Part shown: piece by piece, positions 60,601 to 64,000 of the stretch | How positions within the stretch are numbered: the stretch's first letter is position 1 | Layout: every line of letters starts with the position of its first letter | Origin: Arion vulgaris | Taxonomy: Eukaryota; Mollusca; Gastropoda; Stylommatophora; Arionidae | Direction of reading: 5' to 3' | NCBI GenBank assembly: GCA_020796225.1 | Contig: CM036754.1 | Coordinates: 39,612,279-39,676,278, forward strand | Length of the DNA: 64,000 bases | Position numbers and translations under genes: made by a program | The notes under the pieces: model-generated | Databases searched by the model: none | The model's input: only the letters and a program-made list of their open reading frames with translations | What the model was told of the DNA's origin: nothing

Positions 60601-63600
60601 TACCCTAAAACCCATTCTCCTGAGCAAAAATAGCACATTTCAGAATGATATTAAAACACGATAACTTAGCACAATTAATAAGTACTCCATAATTTGTTAT
60701 TCACTTACCCCATCAGCTCCGTTATTCCTGCTTATTATATATTTGCAGAATACTAAACTGTTTAAAATTTACTTGATATATTAATGGTCATGCTCCCGAA
60801 TACTCCCAGATAATGTAGCTTGTTCTCCAGATTGAACATTATAGATTCAGTGTCATTCGATTCAAACAAGTCTCATAGTCTTCATATTCTATGTCTCATC
60901 TTCAGATTCATTCAAAACAAGTTCAACAGCTTGCTCTGTTGTTATCCTTTTAGAGTGACCATGTTCGAAATTTTCAGCATCTCTTCATCACCGAACTAAT
61001 TATCTTATCAGCAAAAAAAAAAATCAAGCAAGATTGAATTTTGTGTTTATGTATAACCATGCTGGAGTTGGGTAACGTCTGATGTTTTGCAGCTGACTGT
61101 TGCAGTCATGCTGCATTTGCTATAGCTTGAATAAGGAGGTTAGGAATGATCACTCTTTCCATCTTAAAAGGTGCTGAAGTCTGCAATACTAGACCAGAAG
61201 GTGCATCAGAAACCATAGCATCATGCATCTCACACTTTTATATGATGATTGTGATGAATCTTTTGATAAAACTTATGTTGGTGATCAACCTACCAAGTCT
61301 CATGCATTTATGCTCAAAACTACACAGCATCAGTGATGAGTCCTAGACAGCAGTTAGTTTTATCATAAGAACACGTCTGAGGGTATAATCATCCAAATGG
61401 TGATCACAAGAAGAAGAATCTGTCATCCACATAATTCCTATTTTTATTTATTGTATGCCTTTTCTTTATTTCAGATTTAGGGAAACTGGAAGACCAAATC
61501 TTTAAGAAACGCAGAGAAACAGATGTGAGTGTTTCCTTCCTTTCTTTCTTTCACTTGAAATATTATTGATATATTTAAAGTTATCTCTTGTATAAACTTA
61601 GGCATCTCTGTAGCTACGTGATTAAGTCATTGCTTTGCATTCCAGAAATGTGTATTTTTTAAAGAGGTCGCTAGGGTTATTGCAGGAGCTACAGAGTTTG
61701 TGCATTGTGTAATACTCAGCAGATGATGTACCATTTCTGTAGAGAGAGACCAAGTCGTATGGGGTAAAACCCAGAGCAATGAAGTCAATCCTTCGGCTCT
61801 ATAACCTTTAGCAACATCTTGTATAAAATTCAGTCTTTTGTAGCTCACACAGAGGTCCTTGCAGTTTTCTTTCCAGTGTTGTTTTTCTAGACTAATGAGT
61901 GTCTCTGTATATCATATTAGGGCAGTCTTGAAGTATGGTCTCTGCAGCTCGGGATGTCTGCGCACAGGGCTCAATTGTCAATCTTTAATTTTGCATAAAT
62001 GTTTCTGTAGAAGCGATTGTGTTCTGTTCTGAAATGCAGAAAAACATATAGGCCACAGTTAATGATTTATTAACTCTTTGTGGACCAAATGCCACACTAT
62101 GTGGCTTTGGGTGGAACACCTTTTTACCAGGAGCACACTAAAAGGCGTCAATGAGGAACTTTTCTATCGGTCTCCACAAATGGGAAAAACTAGCTGATGA
62201 CCGAGTTATGTGGAAGACAACATTACGCAAAGGTGTAGAATTTTTCAAAAACAACTAAGCTGAAAGACAAGAGAGACAAGCAAAAACTCACAGTAAAACA
62301 CTTGTCAATTGATCTTCTGTAAAGACGAAAAAAGCCACATATGCTGGACAATAAAGACTGCTTGCCCATGCAGTTGTCGCACTGTTCTCAGCTATACTTT
62401 GAAACTTTAGCTGTGAATACCTGTTTTTTTTTAGCTAGAACACATATGCTGAAGATTTGAGACCAATATTCTAACCATTTCATCTTCAGCGTATACTGTT
62501 GTATTTATGTTATGTTATGCGATCGACGTCGAGGCACATTGGGCATTCCCATGCATGATCAGTCCTACGCTGCAGCAGCCATCCCAAAGTCACCTGCTCA
62601 CGGTACCCATGAAAACTTGATTCGTACATCTTCTCTCTCGACCACGAAGACAACACTGTCTGGCATATCCAAACTTAAATCCTAATTCTCGCACTGTCCA
62701 GTGTGTTTGAGACTTGCCCATATCACATAAATAAGCATGTACCACATTGATGACATCGGCTCTGTCCATACTTCTGCCAGCTTGAGCCGGGACATTGTTT
62801 GCAAGAAAGTTAACACGTTCATTGCATTGCAGAATGTCCAGGTGTGTACAGCCAAGTCATTGACTTGAGATGTGATTACCAAATGTCCTCCCATTCTGCA
62901 CTGACTTCTAGATTCAATCATTTGAAGCATATTCATAGTCTTATATGATAAAATCGTATGTGTTGACTGTTGTACTAATAGTTATATCTTCTTTATTTTA
63001 GTTGATTTTATTTTGACTTTATTTGATTGTGATACATTCTTTTTTCTTTCAGCTTGATTTCAAAAGAAGAGACAAGCAGAAGAAGCAGAGAATGAAAGAT
63101 GTATGTAAATAGTTGTTAAAATAGAGACAACATAAATAGCTTTTATAGTTAACATGAGTTAATTCAGTTAAGCAGGTGGTTGCCTCTGAAATAAAAAACA
63201 CTGATAAACGGAAAGCAGGCCTGCATGCAGAAGTCTGTCAAAAGCATGATGCTAGGCGCCCTGACTACAGCAGAATTCATAGCGGGTAAACACAAGAAGC
63301 GGGTCTCTGTTGGCCACTTCCTTTCCACAGTTGATTCATCAGGTGACAATCTTGCAGGATGTGTTCGGCTGTCTGTGTTGTCTATGCACATGTGGGTGAT
63401 GGAACTAGTTTTAGTCTGTGTAGGTACAAAAATTAGTCAGAAGCGACATACCAGGCACCCTGATCACGCCTGAATTCATAGCAGGTGACCACAAGAAGAA
63501 GAATAATATCCCACAAGATGTAGAAAATAAATAGACACATTAAAGCCAATCAAAAGATAAAATAAGAGATTGTCCAGAAAAGAATGTTTGGAGAGGTTCA

Positions 63601-63915
63601 ACTAAAGGGTGAAGAGATGAACACGAAATGAAAGAAAATTAAGTTATTTTCATGTGTTAACATTTATTTGTTCCATCACAGCATATCGAGTGACCAAGCA
63701 TGCACTATCTCAGAAACCGATCATCAGTTAAACCTGCAGCGTCTAACAGCTAAAAAGCAGAGAAGGACAAAAGAGATAGAACATCTATTTAAAAAAAATG
63801 ATAGTTGTTTTTAAAAGTTCACTGTTTCATAGTTTCTATTTTGTATCTTTCCTGTTGACAGCAACAAAATGCTCAGAGACCAAAGTGGATGATGGGTGGC
63901 CAGTTTGCTCCACAG
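36564..63915 (+). CDS. XRN2: XRN2 5'-3' exoribonuclease, 17 exons, 3' end outside window
   Basis: XRN2/Rat1 is the nuclear 5'-3' exoribonuclease that degrades RNA downstream of poly(A) cleavage (torpedo termination) and trims rRNA and snoRNA precursors. The exons encode, in order, the VPAFF..WLSR amino terminus, [18 protein letters not shown], the ITPGTPFM segment, [43 protein letters not shown], a CCHC zinc knuckle, [16 protein letters not shown] and a basic [16 protein letters not shown] stretch. These cover the acidic catalytic residues of conserved region 1. The [11 protein letters not shown] stretch and the zinc knuckle separate it from cytoplasmic XRN1. Introns are 0.6-3.9 kb with GT/AG ends and carry most of the repeats here. 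Exons 1-5 have single-base losses, and one more is inferred at the exon 13/14 junction. The catalytic carboxyl half and stop codon lie beyond 64000. Confidence 0.95.
37140..37220 (+). pseudogene. RT scrap in XRN2 intron 1
   Basis: [14 protein letters not shown] followed by a stop and NCL matches the L-EEQ-GFRPG-S motif of LINE reverse transcriptase fingers. The rest of intron 1 (36636-38083) shows no feature I can name. Confidence 0.6.
38084..38210 (+). CDS. XRN2: XRN2 exon 2
   Basis: It follows tttactttcag and precedes gtaagac. It encodes [18 protein letters not shown], then [14 protein letters not shown], then HPEDK. The aspartate of LDMNG belongs to the conserved acidic active-site set. 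One G seems lost in the first ten bases (CCAAAGAAGTC), which would restore the PKE..G reading of the family. Confidence 0.95.
38280..38500 (+). mobile_element. SINE-L copy in XRN2 intron 2
   Basis: gtgggtttgaatct resembles a B box. The body keeps gagatttgtagcttgtgc, caggtggtatgccatttc and a decayed cggtgcaa-gatttaaatc end. Confidence 0.7.
38812..38965 (+). mobile_element. SINE-L 3' half in XRN2 intron 2
   Basis: gctggagctacaaagtttgt, cagcagatggcatgccattt and gcagtgaagtcaatccttg match the body of the SINE-L copies; the tRNA-like head is missing. Confidence 0.78.
38985..39080 (+). repeat. SINE-C copy in XRN2 intron 2
   Basis: ctgataaaaaggaaagcatt, catgcaaaaatcaacc and gccctgcctacgcctcaatt match the SINE-C core; the tail is altered. 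Confidence 0.7.
39600..39870 (+). pseudogene. LINE scraps in XRN2 intron 2
   Basis: GESRKEA at 39633-39680 equals the start of the endonuclease region at 27269. A carboxyl-end block similar to 10286-10445 (agaacaagaactgaaagaaa, cagagtggtcacaggctag) follows. Both are very short and broken. Confidence 0.5.
39975..40081 (+). CDS. XRN2: XRN2 exon 3
   Basis: It follows tttctttacag and completes the lysine codon split from exon 2. It encodes [10 protein letters not shown], then [14 protein letters not shown] and, after two apparent one-base losses, MA-DGV, ending at ggtaaga. DGV carries another conserved acidic residue. The literal frame hits a TGA just before the donor. Confidence 0.92.
40285..40625 (-). 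pseudogene. LINE RT C-terminal fragment in XRN2 intron 3
   Basis: The reverse strand reads [19 protein letters not shown], then [14 protein letters not shown] and [26 protein letters not shown] is a diagnostic LINE ORF2 end. It is related to 34340-34780. Confidence 0.85.
40815..41475 (+). repeat. Minisatellite, 33-bp unit, about 20 copies, intron 3
   Basis: The unit contains aacaatggtgatagttcaga then tttgggatactct. It is 33 bp (11 codons), so one + frame ([11 protein letters not shown] repeated) and one - frame ([11 protein letters not shown] repeated) stay open across the array. Copies differ at a few sites only: ttcaga/tttaga, tactct/tattgt and ggg/gag. It lies wholly in XRN2 intron 3 and has no splice support as an exon. 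Confidence 0.95.
41480..41940. other. No gene seen (intron 3)
   Basis: A minus-strand frame at 41490-41717 has RGGLDMY-like sequence suggestive of an old LINE, but I cannot confirm it. Confidence 0.3.
41971..42029 (+). CDS. XRN2: XRN2 exon 4
   Basis: It follows tttcttgcag. It encodes [18 protein letters not shown] before gtaaggg, matching the [16 protein letters not shown] block of XRN2. Bases are missing in CACCTGGCTAAG and in GGTCAGAGATTT. The end phase is consistent with exon 5 starting EKIDD. Confidence 0.88.
42195..42620 (+). repeat. Repeat D copy in XRN2 intron 4
   Basis: ttcttacacaggaagagctc and agcggcagtgaatgaac match 32390-32440. It extends through aacacaggatctacgtttta and ccccgataggactgggaact. 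The right end (gtcactgtgccacagagccc) is not seen in the first copy. Confidence 0.65.
42740..42990 (+). pseudogene. LINE RT C-terminal fragment in intron 4
   Basis: The + strand reads WLGHTLRMQ then, after a stop and shift, [19 protein letters not shown] and ILALARS. WLGH.LRM and GR.K.TW are typical LINE ORF2 end motifs. Confidence 0.82.
43040..43295 (+). repeat. Repeat G copy (intron 4)
   Basis: aagcaaagaatagtaacgct, gcgacctacaaggcaaagtc, agctacctagtaaataaaag and a ttcgaagaagaaaaaga tail. The hairpin loop region is altered in this copy. Confidence 0.85.
43385..43505 (-). repeat. SINE-C copy, antisense (intron 4)
   Basis: The complement reads actgataaaaggaaatcaga, then cagcattatgactacagcga and a caagaagatgaag tail. 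It is the only clear antisense SINE-C copy inside XRN2. Confidence 0.7.
43570..43673 (+). CDS. XRN2: XRN2 exon 5
   Basis: It follows atatttcag. It encodes [11 protein letters not shown], then [15 protein letters not shown], then FDSNAITP, ending at gtaagtg. FDSN-ITPG is the conserved XRN2 block leading into exon 6. About three or four single-base losses (near CAGAAGAGGTC, GAACCTTTG, AATGCATC and ACACCG|gtaag) break the literal frame. Confidence 0.9.
43674..44950. other. Intron 5, no gene seen
   Basis: 43790-43900 shares ctaaaccctgagatgg and gagttcc words with 38540-38620, so an unnamed dispersed repeat is likely. The remainder has no motif I recognise. Confidence 0.4.
44965..45165 (+). repeat. 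About 100-bp direct duplication in intron 5
   Basis: gtcgttagttgccacatgct, gagagacatactgaagagga and gcacttgtggactaa occur at 44975-45045 and again at 45092-45155. A more diverged related segment lies near 44760-44800. Confidence 0.8.
45281..45443 (+). CDS. XRN2: XRN2 exon 6
   Basis: It follows tcttgaccag and reads cleanly. It encodes [16 protein letters not shown], then [16 protein letters not shown], then [16 protein letters not shown], and ends in phase 1 before gtatac. The EGEHKI motif supplies a conserved catalytic glutamate. This is the first exon with no frame damage. Confidence 0.97.
45640..45800 (+). repeat. SINE-C copy (intron 6)
   Basis: cttacttggcaatctaaatt, aatggcaagggacactgg, gcaagcaagccttcatgac and gcctgaattcataacagg. 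It preserves a longer 5' part, shared with 51090-51265. Confidence 0.75.
45873..46281 (+). repeat. 5' LTR
   Basis: Starts tgtaatgatccccctctc and ends ctcctacaaca. It contains an aataaa at 46138-46143 and a TG microsatellite at 46180-46195. It matches 47806-48217 with few differences. Confidence 0.92.
46283..46294 (+). promoter_or_regulatory. Primer binding site, tRNA-Leu-like
   Basis: TGGTGTCAGGAG begins one base after the LTR. It is the complement of CTCCTGACACCA, the 3' end of an animal tRNA-Leu as I recall it. The match stops after 12 bases. Confidence 0.7.
46425..47135 (+). repeat. 96-bp tandem repeat inside the LTR element
   Basis: Six near-identical units start at 46425, 46521, 46617, 46713, 46807 and 46903. 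A diverged seventh (47004-47098) and a partial eighth follow. The unit holds aaaggacccaacggttgtcc, gcgactggtgtgataaccca and attttatttaatcaattt. At 96 bp it keeps two + frames open. One gives a 32-residue cysteine-rich unit with [21 protein letters not shown] 2-bp loss in the fourth unit shifts the frame, arguing against a translated product. Confidence 0.95.
47136..47805 (+). other. LTR element interior, right part
   Basis: No retroviral-type motif is visible. Two similar segments at about 47560-47590 (cgacgtgtggtgactag) and 47690-47720 (cgacggtgggtacttg) suggest an internal duplication. No clear polypurine tract precedes the 3' LTR; ggcgatggcgagg is the best candidate. Confidence 0.55.
47806..48217 (+). 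repeat. 3' LTR
   Basis: Starts tgtagtggattccccccc and ends ctcctacaaca, then GGTA. aataaa lies at 48072-48077. The few differences from the 5' LTR are mostly single-base indels. Confidence 0.92.
48430..48540 (+). pseudogene. I-type LINE RNase H fragment, opposite to its neighbour
   Basis: The + strand reads [20 protein letters not shown] then LADTV, the RNase H PGH-G---NERAD-LA motif. The minus-strand LINE ends about 30 bp to its left, so the two lie in opposite orientation. Confidence 0.75.
48540..48800 (+). repeat. Repeat G copy (intron 6)
   Basis: ggtgccgggcccacagggaa, gcaaagcaag-like agaatagtgccactgcggcc, catgtaagaggcgactgg and agctaccctagtaattaaaa. The tail has gtcgatatggatgttcagag without the GAA run. 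Confidence 0.85.
48801..49361. other. Intron 6 end, no gene seen
   Basis: ggatcgaaaggtacagttat near 48950 resembles gaccgaaaggcacagatatt at 37505, hinting at another dispersed repeat. Otherwise featureless up to the exon 7 acceptor. Confidence 0.35.
49362..49412 (+). CDS. XRN2: XRN2 exon 7
   Basis: It follows ctctcttcag. It encodes [17 protein letters not shown] and ends in phase 1 before gtaagta. It is the first part of the CLCGADADLIMLG catalytic motif, which is completed by exons 8 and 9. Confidence 0.97.
49610..49870 (-). pseudogene. piggyBac-like N-terminal fragment (intron 7)
   Basis: The reverse strand reads [20 protein letters not shown] then [13 protein letters not shown], an acidic stretch like piggyBac transposase amino termini. 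A parallel copy at 60890-60960 reads [18 protein letters not shown]. No DDE catalytic domain remains. Confidence 0.5.
50215..50385 (-). pseudogene. LINE RT C-terminal fragment (intron 7)
   Basis: The reverse strand reads [19 protein letters not shown] then [30 protein letters not shown] is a common LINE ORF2 end; here the G of FGH is R. Confidence 0.82.
50600..50960 (+). pseudogene. I-type LINE C-terminal fragment (intron 7)
   Basis: The frame at 50559-50777 reads [20 protein letters not shown] then [16 protein letters not shown], the LSR--Q--I-RLRTGHN-M--H motif. The cysteine motif after it is broken by shifts. Confidence 0.8.
51090..51265 (+). repeat. SINE-C copy (intron 7)
   Basis: tttacttggggatctaaatt, gagaatggcgagggacactg, caagccttcgctcaa and ctacccctgaattataatgg, with the same 5' part as 45640-45800. 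Confidence 0.72.
51488..51505 (+). CDS. XRN2: XRN2 exon 8, 18-base microexon
   Basis: It follows gttttcag and is followed by gtaagttg. The 18 bases encode ADLIMLG across both junctions. They carry the second conserved aspartate of the DADLIM motif, so skipping it would keep the frame but remove catalytic residues. The intron upstream is 2075 bp and the one downstream 1399 bp. Confidence 0.93.
51506..51879. other. Intron 8 start, no gene seen
   Basis: T-rich sequence after the exon 8 donor. No motif recognised. Confidence 0.35.
51880..52118 (-). repeat. Repeat G copy (intron 8)
   Basis: aatgctccatattaaccact, gtacgttgtgccagtaatgc, tttatttagtagggtagctt and the complement of the hairpin motif (cagtcgcctcttataac). 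Confidence 0.85.
52119..52527. other. Intron 8 middle, no gene assigned
   Basis: A 61-residue + frame at 52322-52507 has no match I recognise, no splice support, and sits between two repeat G copies. Confidence 0.35.
52528..52785 (-). repeat. Repeat G copy, well preserved (intron 8)
   Basis: Carries the whole unit: ttctttgaacgctccatatt, gtgccagttatgtgcctaca, tcagtcgccttttacgacat, gcattgtaggtcgcagtggt and a ggcccggcaccacgcaggcg head (right side). Confidence 0.9.
52905..52994 (+). CDS. XRN2: XRN2 exon 9
   Basis: It follows cttatcatag. It encodes [16 protein letters not shown], then [15 protein letters not shown], ending in phase 1 before gtaagtt. The two cysteines of CDLC are the first half of a CCHC zinc knuckle completed in exon 10. 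Confidence 0.97.
53057..53200 (+). mobile_element. piggyBac-type terminal fragment (intron 9)
   Basis: TTAACTCCTTGTGGAGC followed by catcacactatgtggctttg parallels 62070-62150. TTAA targets and a CTCTTTG-type end suggest a piggyBac-related non-autonomous element. The other end is not found. Confidence 0.45.
53395..53525 (+). mobile_element. SINE-L 5' part (intron 9)
   Basis: gttatgggtttgaatccggc is a B-box-like block; gagatgcctaggattgttt follows, then homology stops at repeat G. Confidence 0.7.
53525..53950. repeat. Repeat G inverted pair (intron 9)
   Basis: A + copy at 53525-53750 and a - copy at 53755-53950 meet tail to tail. gtaggtgcataactgacaca on the left pairs with tgtgccagttatgcgcctac on the right. 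The transcript could fold into a stem of nearly 200 bp. Confidence 0.85.
54022..54071 (+). CDS. XRN2: XRN2 exon 10
   Basis: It follows ctcttccag. It encodes [17 protein letters not shown] before gtaagat. With exon 9 it gives C-x2-C-x4-H-x4-C, the XRN2-specific zinc knuckle. A TTAA-flanked repeat begins 18 bases after its end. Confidence 0.96.
54089..55052. mobile_element. TTAA-flanked piggyBac-like relic (intron 10)
   Basis: TTAACTCTTAAGC at the left and ttacaggg-TTAA at the right give similar inverted ends (about 11 of 17 positions with one gap each side). The interior is AT-rich and noncoding, and a SINE-C copy is nested at 54720-54855. It starts 18 bp past exon 10. Confidence 0.45.
54720..54855 (+). 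repeat. SINE-C copy (intron 10)
   Basis: gtatgctttcacgcaaaaat, cagtctgaaacgc, ccctgactacgcacgaattt and gaacacaagaagaac tail. Confidence 0.8.
55060..55530 (-). pseudogene. LINE RT C-terminal fragment (intron 10)
   Basis: The reverse strand reads [19 protein letters not shown] then [12 protein letters not shown] in shifted frame and [14 protein letters not shown] with a GAA-rich tail. It is the same family as 32880-33003 and has at least three frame changes. Confidence 0.85.
55540..55672 (+). repeat. SINE-C copy (intron 10)
   Basis: ctgaggaaagcaggccttca, cgcaaaaattcagaagtg, cctgactatacctgaattca and gaacacaagaagaag tail. Confidence 0.82.
55762..55878 (+). CDS. XRN2: XRN2 exon 11
   Basis: It follows ttatttccag. 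It encodes [18 protein letters not shown], then LREYLQTEI, then LPFPYDFE before gtaagat. It matches the F-FLRL-VLREYL segment of XRN2. Phase is 0 at both ends. Confidence 0.97.
56110..56345 (+). pseudogene. I-type LINE C-terminal fragment (intron 11)
   Basis: The + strand reads [10 protein letters not shown], then [15 protein letters not shown], and GALGQP-like ends. [12 protein letters not shown] is the conserved cysteine-histidine motif. Confidence 0.8.
56726..56805 (+). CDS. XRN2: XRN2 exon 12
   Basis: It follows ctacttgcag. It encodes [16 protein letters not shown], then [11 protein letters not shown], ending in phase 2 before gtaattt. [10 protein letters not shown] is the near-invariant XRN catalytic motif with its aspartate. 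Confidence 0.98.
56925..57145 (+). repeat. Repeat G copy (intron 12)
   Basis: cagggccctcgaagggagca, aacctacaaggcatgtcata, agaggtggctgaagtaggaa and taactgtcacagcgtacatt. It ends directly against the minus-strand I-type LINE at a shared TTC/GAA run. Confidence 0.85.
57146..58600 (-). pseudogene. I-type LINE 3' part: RT end and RNase H (intron 12)
   Basis: From right to left the reverse strand gives [20 protein letters not shown] then [11 protein letters not shown] (RT thumb), [48 protein letters not shown] and [20 protein letters not shown] (RNase H), then [18 protein letters not shown] and [20 protein letters not shown] words and a GAA tail. The first RNase H aspartate is N (YTNGS), so this copy lacks a catalytic residue. 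It is the best-preserved RNase H region in the window. Confidence 0.93.
58755..58812 (+). CDS. XRN2: XRN2 exon 13
   Basis: It follows attctcacag. It encodes [19 protein letters not shown] before gttagtc. It matches REGAID-L of XRN2. The junction to exon 14 needs one more G than is present to read KTGGYLT, so a base is probably missing from the G run at one of the two splice sites. Confidence 0.94.
58870..59090 (-). repeat. Repeat G copy, diverged (intron 13)
   Basis: aatcactctttatgatatgt, cttattcgcctcttacgaca and gcaggtaacagtggttctat. The middle part is altered. Confidence 0.7.
59325..59585 (+). mobile_element. SINE-L copy, longest (intron 13)
   Basis: tgtccaagtggttatg (A-box-like), gggttcacatctgg (B-box-like), ttgttgccggagctacggag, gccatatggggtaaacccct and ttaagtcaatcctcaggctt. 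Confidence 0.85.
59640..59900 (+). pseudogene. ATT-tail LINE 3' fragment, old (intron 13)
   Basis: gagaaatgtctggtcaacca, cattgaagtgggaggcaaat and gtatacaacggtatgagaga align with 11430-11720 with many changes and deletions. Confidence 0.8.
59990..60080 (-). repeat. Repeat D fragment, antisense (intron 13)
   Basis: gagttcctagtcctatcaga and aaaacgtaggtcctctgttc are the complement of the right half of the copy at 42420-42475. Confidence 0.55.
60195..60290 (+). repeat. Short tandem repeat, 26-bp unit, about 3.5 copies
   Basis: ttatgtcaaagacaatcact followed by ttgaag, repeated. Confidence 0.9.
60462..60519 (+). CDS. XRN2: XRN2 exon 14
   Basis: It follows tgtatttcag. It encodes [19 protein letters not shown] and ends in phase 1 before gtattta. 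This matches GYLTESG-VNL-RVQ-IM of the family. Confidence 0.96.
60575..61010 (-). pseudogene. piggyBac-like relic (intron 14)
   Basis: The reverse strand at 60890-60960 reads [18 protein letters not shown], as at 49760-49810. A taactctttgaaccc end lies at 60575. Only the acidic amino end is recognisable. Confidence 0.45.
61475..61524 (+). CDS. XRN2: XRN2 exon 15
   Basis: It follows tttatttcag. It encodes [17 protein letters not shown] before gtgagtg, matching the G-VED-IFKKRK-DE segment. Confidence 0.95.
61600..61825 (+). mobile_element. SINE-L copy (intron 15)
   Basis: ctgtagctacgtgattaagt (A-box-like), tgcaggagctacagagtttg, cagcagatgatgtaccattt and gcaatgaagtcaatccttcg. Confidence 0.82.
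61826..62050 (-). pseudogene. I-type LINE C-terminal fragment (intron 15)
   Basis: The reverse strand reads [13 protein letters not shown] then [17 protein letters not shown], matching ILQ-CP...R and T-LE-KL-G...ELQKT of I-type ends. Confidence 0.75.
62070..62150 (+). mobile_element. piggyBac-type terminal fragment (intron 15)
   Basis: TTAACTCTTTGTGGACC then ccacactatgtggctttggg matches 53057-53110. It ends against a LINE fragment. Confidence 0.45.
62150..62400 (+). pseudogene. LINE C-terminal end fragment (intron 15)
   Basis: The + strand reads [20 protein letters not shown] then [28 protein letters not shown] is the carboxyl end of several LINE ORF2 families. The usual terminal zinc finger is not readable. 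Confidence 0.72.
62520..62945 (-). pseudogene. I-type LINE fragment (intron 15)
   Basis: The reverse strand has [20 protein letters not shown] and [10 protein letters not shown], matching AEAWTEPISLMRYAISYVTW at 40-470, plus a CEC/CHD-like end. It shows the empty site of the LTR element at 45873: cggtacccatgaaaacttga then cgtacatcttctctc. Confidence 0.8.
63053..63100 (+). CDS. XRN2: XRN2 exon 16
   Basis: It follows tctttcag. It encodes [16 protein letters not shown] before gtatgta. This is the basic stretch (FRRRQKEKRKRMKRD-like) that follows the first conserved region in XRN2. Confidence 0.92.
63165..63300 (+). repeat. SINE-C copy (intron 16)
   Basis: ctgataaacggaaagcaggc, gcatgcagaagtctgtc, ccctgactacagcagaattc and gtaaacacaagaagc. 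Confidence 0.82.
63415..63505 (+). repeat. SINE-C 3' half (intron 16)
   Basis: aattagtcagaagcgacata, ccctgatcacgcctgaattc, atagcaggtgaccacaagaa and gaagaa tail. The 115 bp between the two copies may be an old I-type LINE end (minus). Confidence 0.75.
63690..63775 (+). pseudogene. LINE 3' end scrap (intron 16)
   Basis: gtgaccaagcatgcactatc, tcagaaaccgatcatcagtt and aaacctgcagcgtctaac match the end of the LINE at 26590-26670. Confidence 0.7.
63862..63915 (+). CDS. XRN2: XRN2 exon 17 (last in window)
   Basis: It follows cctgttgacag. It encodes [18 protein letters not shown] before gtaatgt. The position matches the poorly conserved linker after the basic stretch (QPAFTPSG in vertebrates). Support rests on splice sites, phase and order more than on residues. 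Confidence 0.82.
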
Positions 63916-64000
63916 GTAATGTTTTCTCTTTTATAATATCAGTTTATTTGGTTTTTTTCCAATCTAGAAGCACTTGAGCTTTCAACTCTTCGACTCGGTG

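Noticed and set aside
31200..63505. Apparent strand bias of SINE-C within XRN2 (all sense)
   Set aside because: An antisense copy at 43385-43505 and an antisense scrap at 31840-31872 were found on closer reading. With so few copies no bias can be claimed.
36564..63915. XRN2 locus as a pseudogene
   Set aside because: Introns and splice sites are intact, exons 6-13 and 15-17 are clean, and the losses in exons 1-5 are mostly homopolymer-type. A processed pseudogene is excluded by the introns.

Overview
This is an intron-rich, AT-rich animal nuclear genome window dominated by decayed transposable elements. The spliced host gene, the mix of I-type, RTE/CR1-like and Penelope-like retroelements, several SINE-like families and the many minisatellites fit an invertebrate such as a mollusc. 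That taxonomic guess is inference and of low confidence.

The one clear host gene is XRN2, the nuclear 5'-3' exoribonuclease, on the + strand from the start codon at 36564 to at least 63915. I placed 17 coding exons by matching conserved XRN2 residues and GT/AG boundaries. Exon 8 is an 18-base microexon. Exons 9 and 10 together encode a CCHC zinc knuckle. Exons 1-5 each carry one or more one-base losses, mostly in short homopolymers, and a further base seems lost at the exon 13/14 junction. The other exons read cleanly, which points to consensus errors rather than a dead gene. The gene runs off the right edge.

Layout: 1-1.8 kb, LINE and Penelope fragments. 1.86-9.6 kb, a low-accuracy tract with degenerate minisatellites and simple repeats. 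9.6-14.6 kb, LINE fragments, two minisatellites, a foldback MITE and three copies of an unnamed dispersed repeat (called repeat G here). 14.6-21.4 kb, almost pure homopolymer runs, most probably assembly or base-calling junk. 21.4-24.6 kb, another low-accuracy tract. 24.6-25.6 kb, a 41-bp minisatellite. 25.6-36.4 kb, LINE fragments, including a nearly complete LINE inserted inside a minisatellite with a 13-bp target duplication, and a Penelope-like element with a GIY-YIG domain. 36.5-64 kb, XRN2, whose introns hold most of the remaining repeats.

The most distinctive structures are: a small non-autonomous LTR retrotransposon in XRN2 intron 6 (409/412-bp LTRs, GGTA target duplication, tRNA-Leu-like primer site, a 96-bp tandem repeat as most of its interior, inserted into a recognisable LINE copy); repeat G, with at least 11 copies and no visible Pol III boxes; and TTAA-flanked piggyBac-like relics, one of which starts 18 bp after an exon. 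I see no operon-like or prokaryotic content, no CRISPR array and no stand-alone tRNA or rRNA gene. The repeat families carry working labels of mine (repeat G, SINE-C, SINE-L, repeat D, ATT-tail LINE), not database names.
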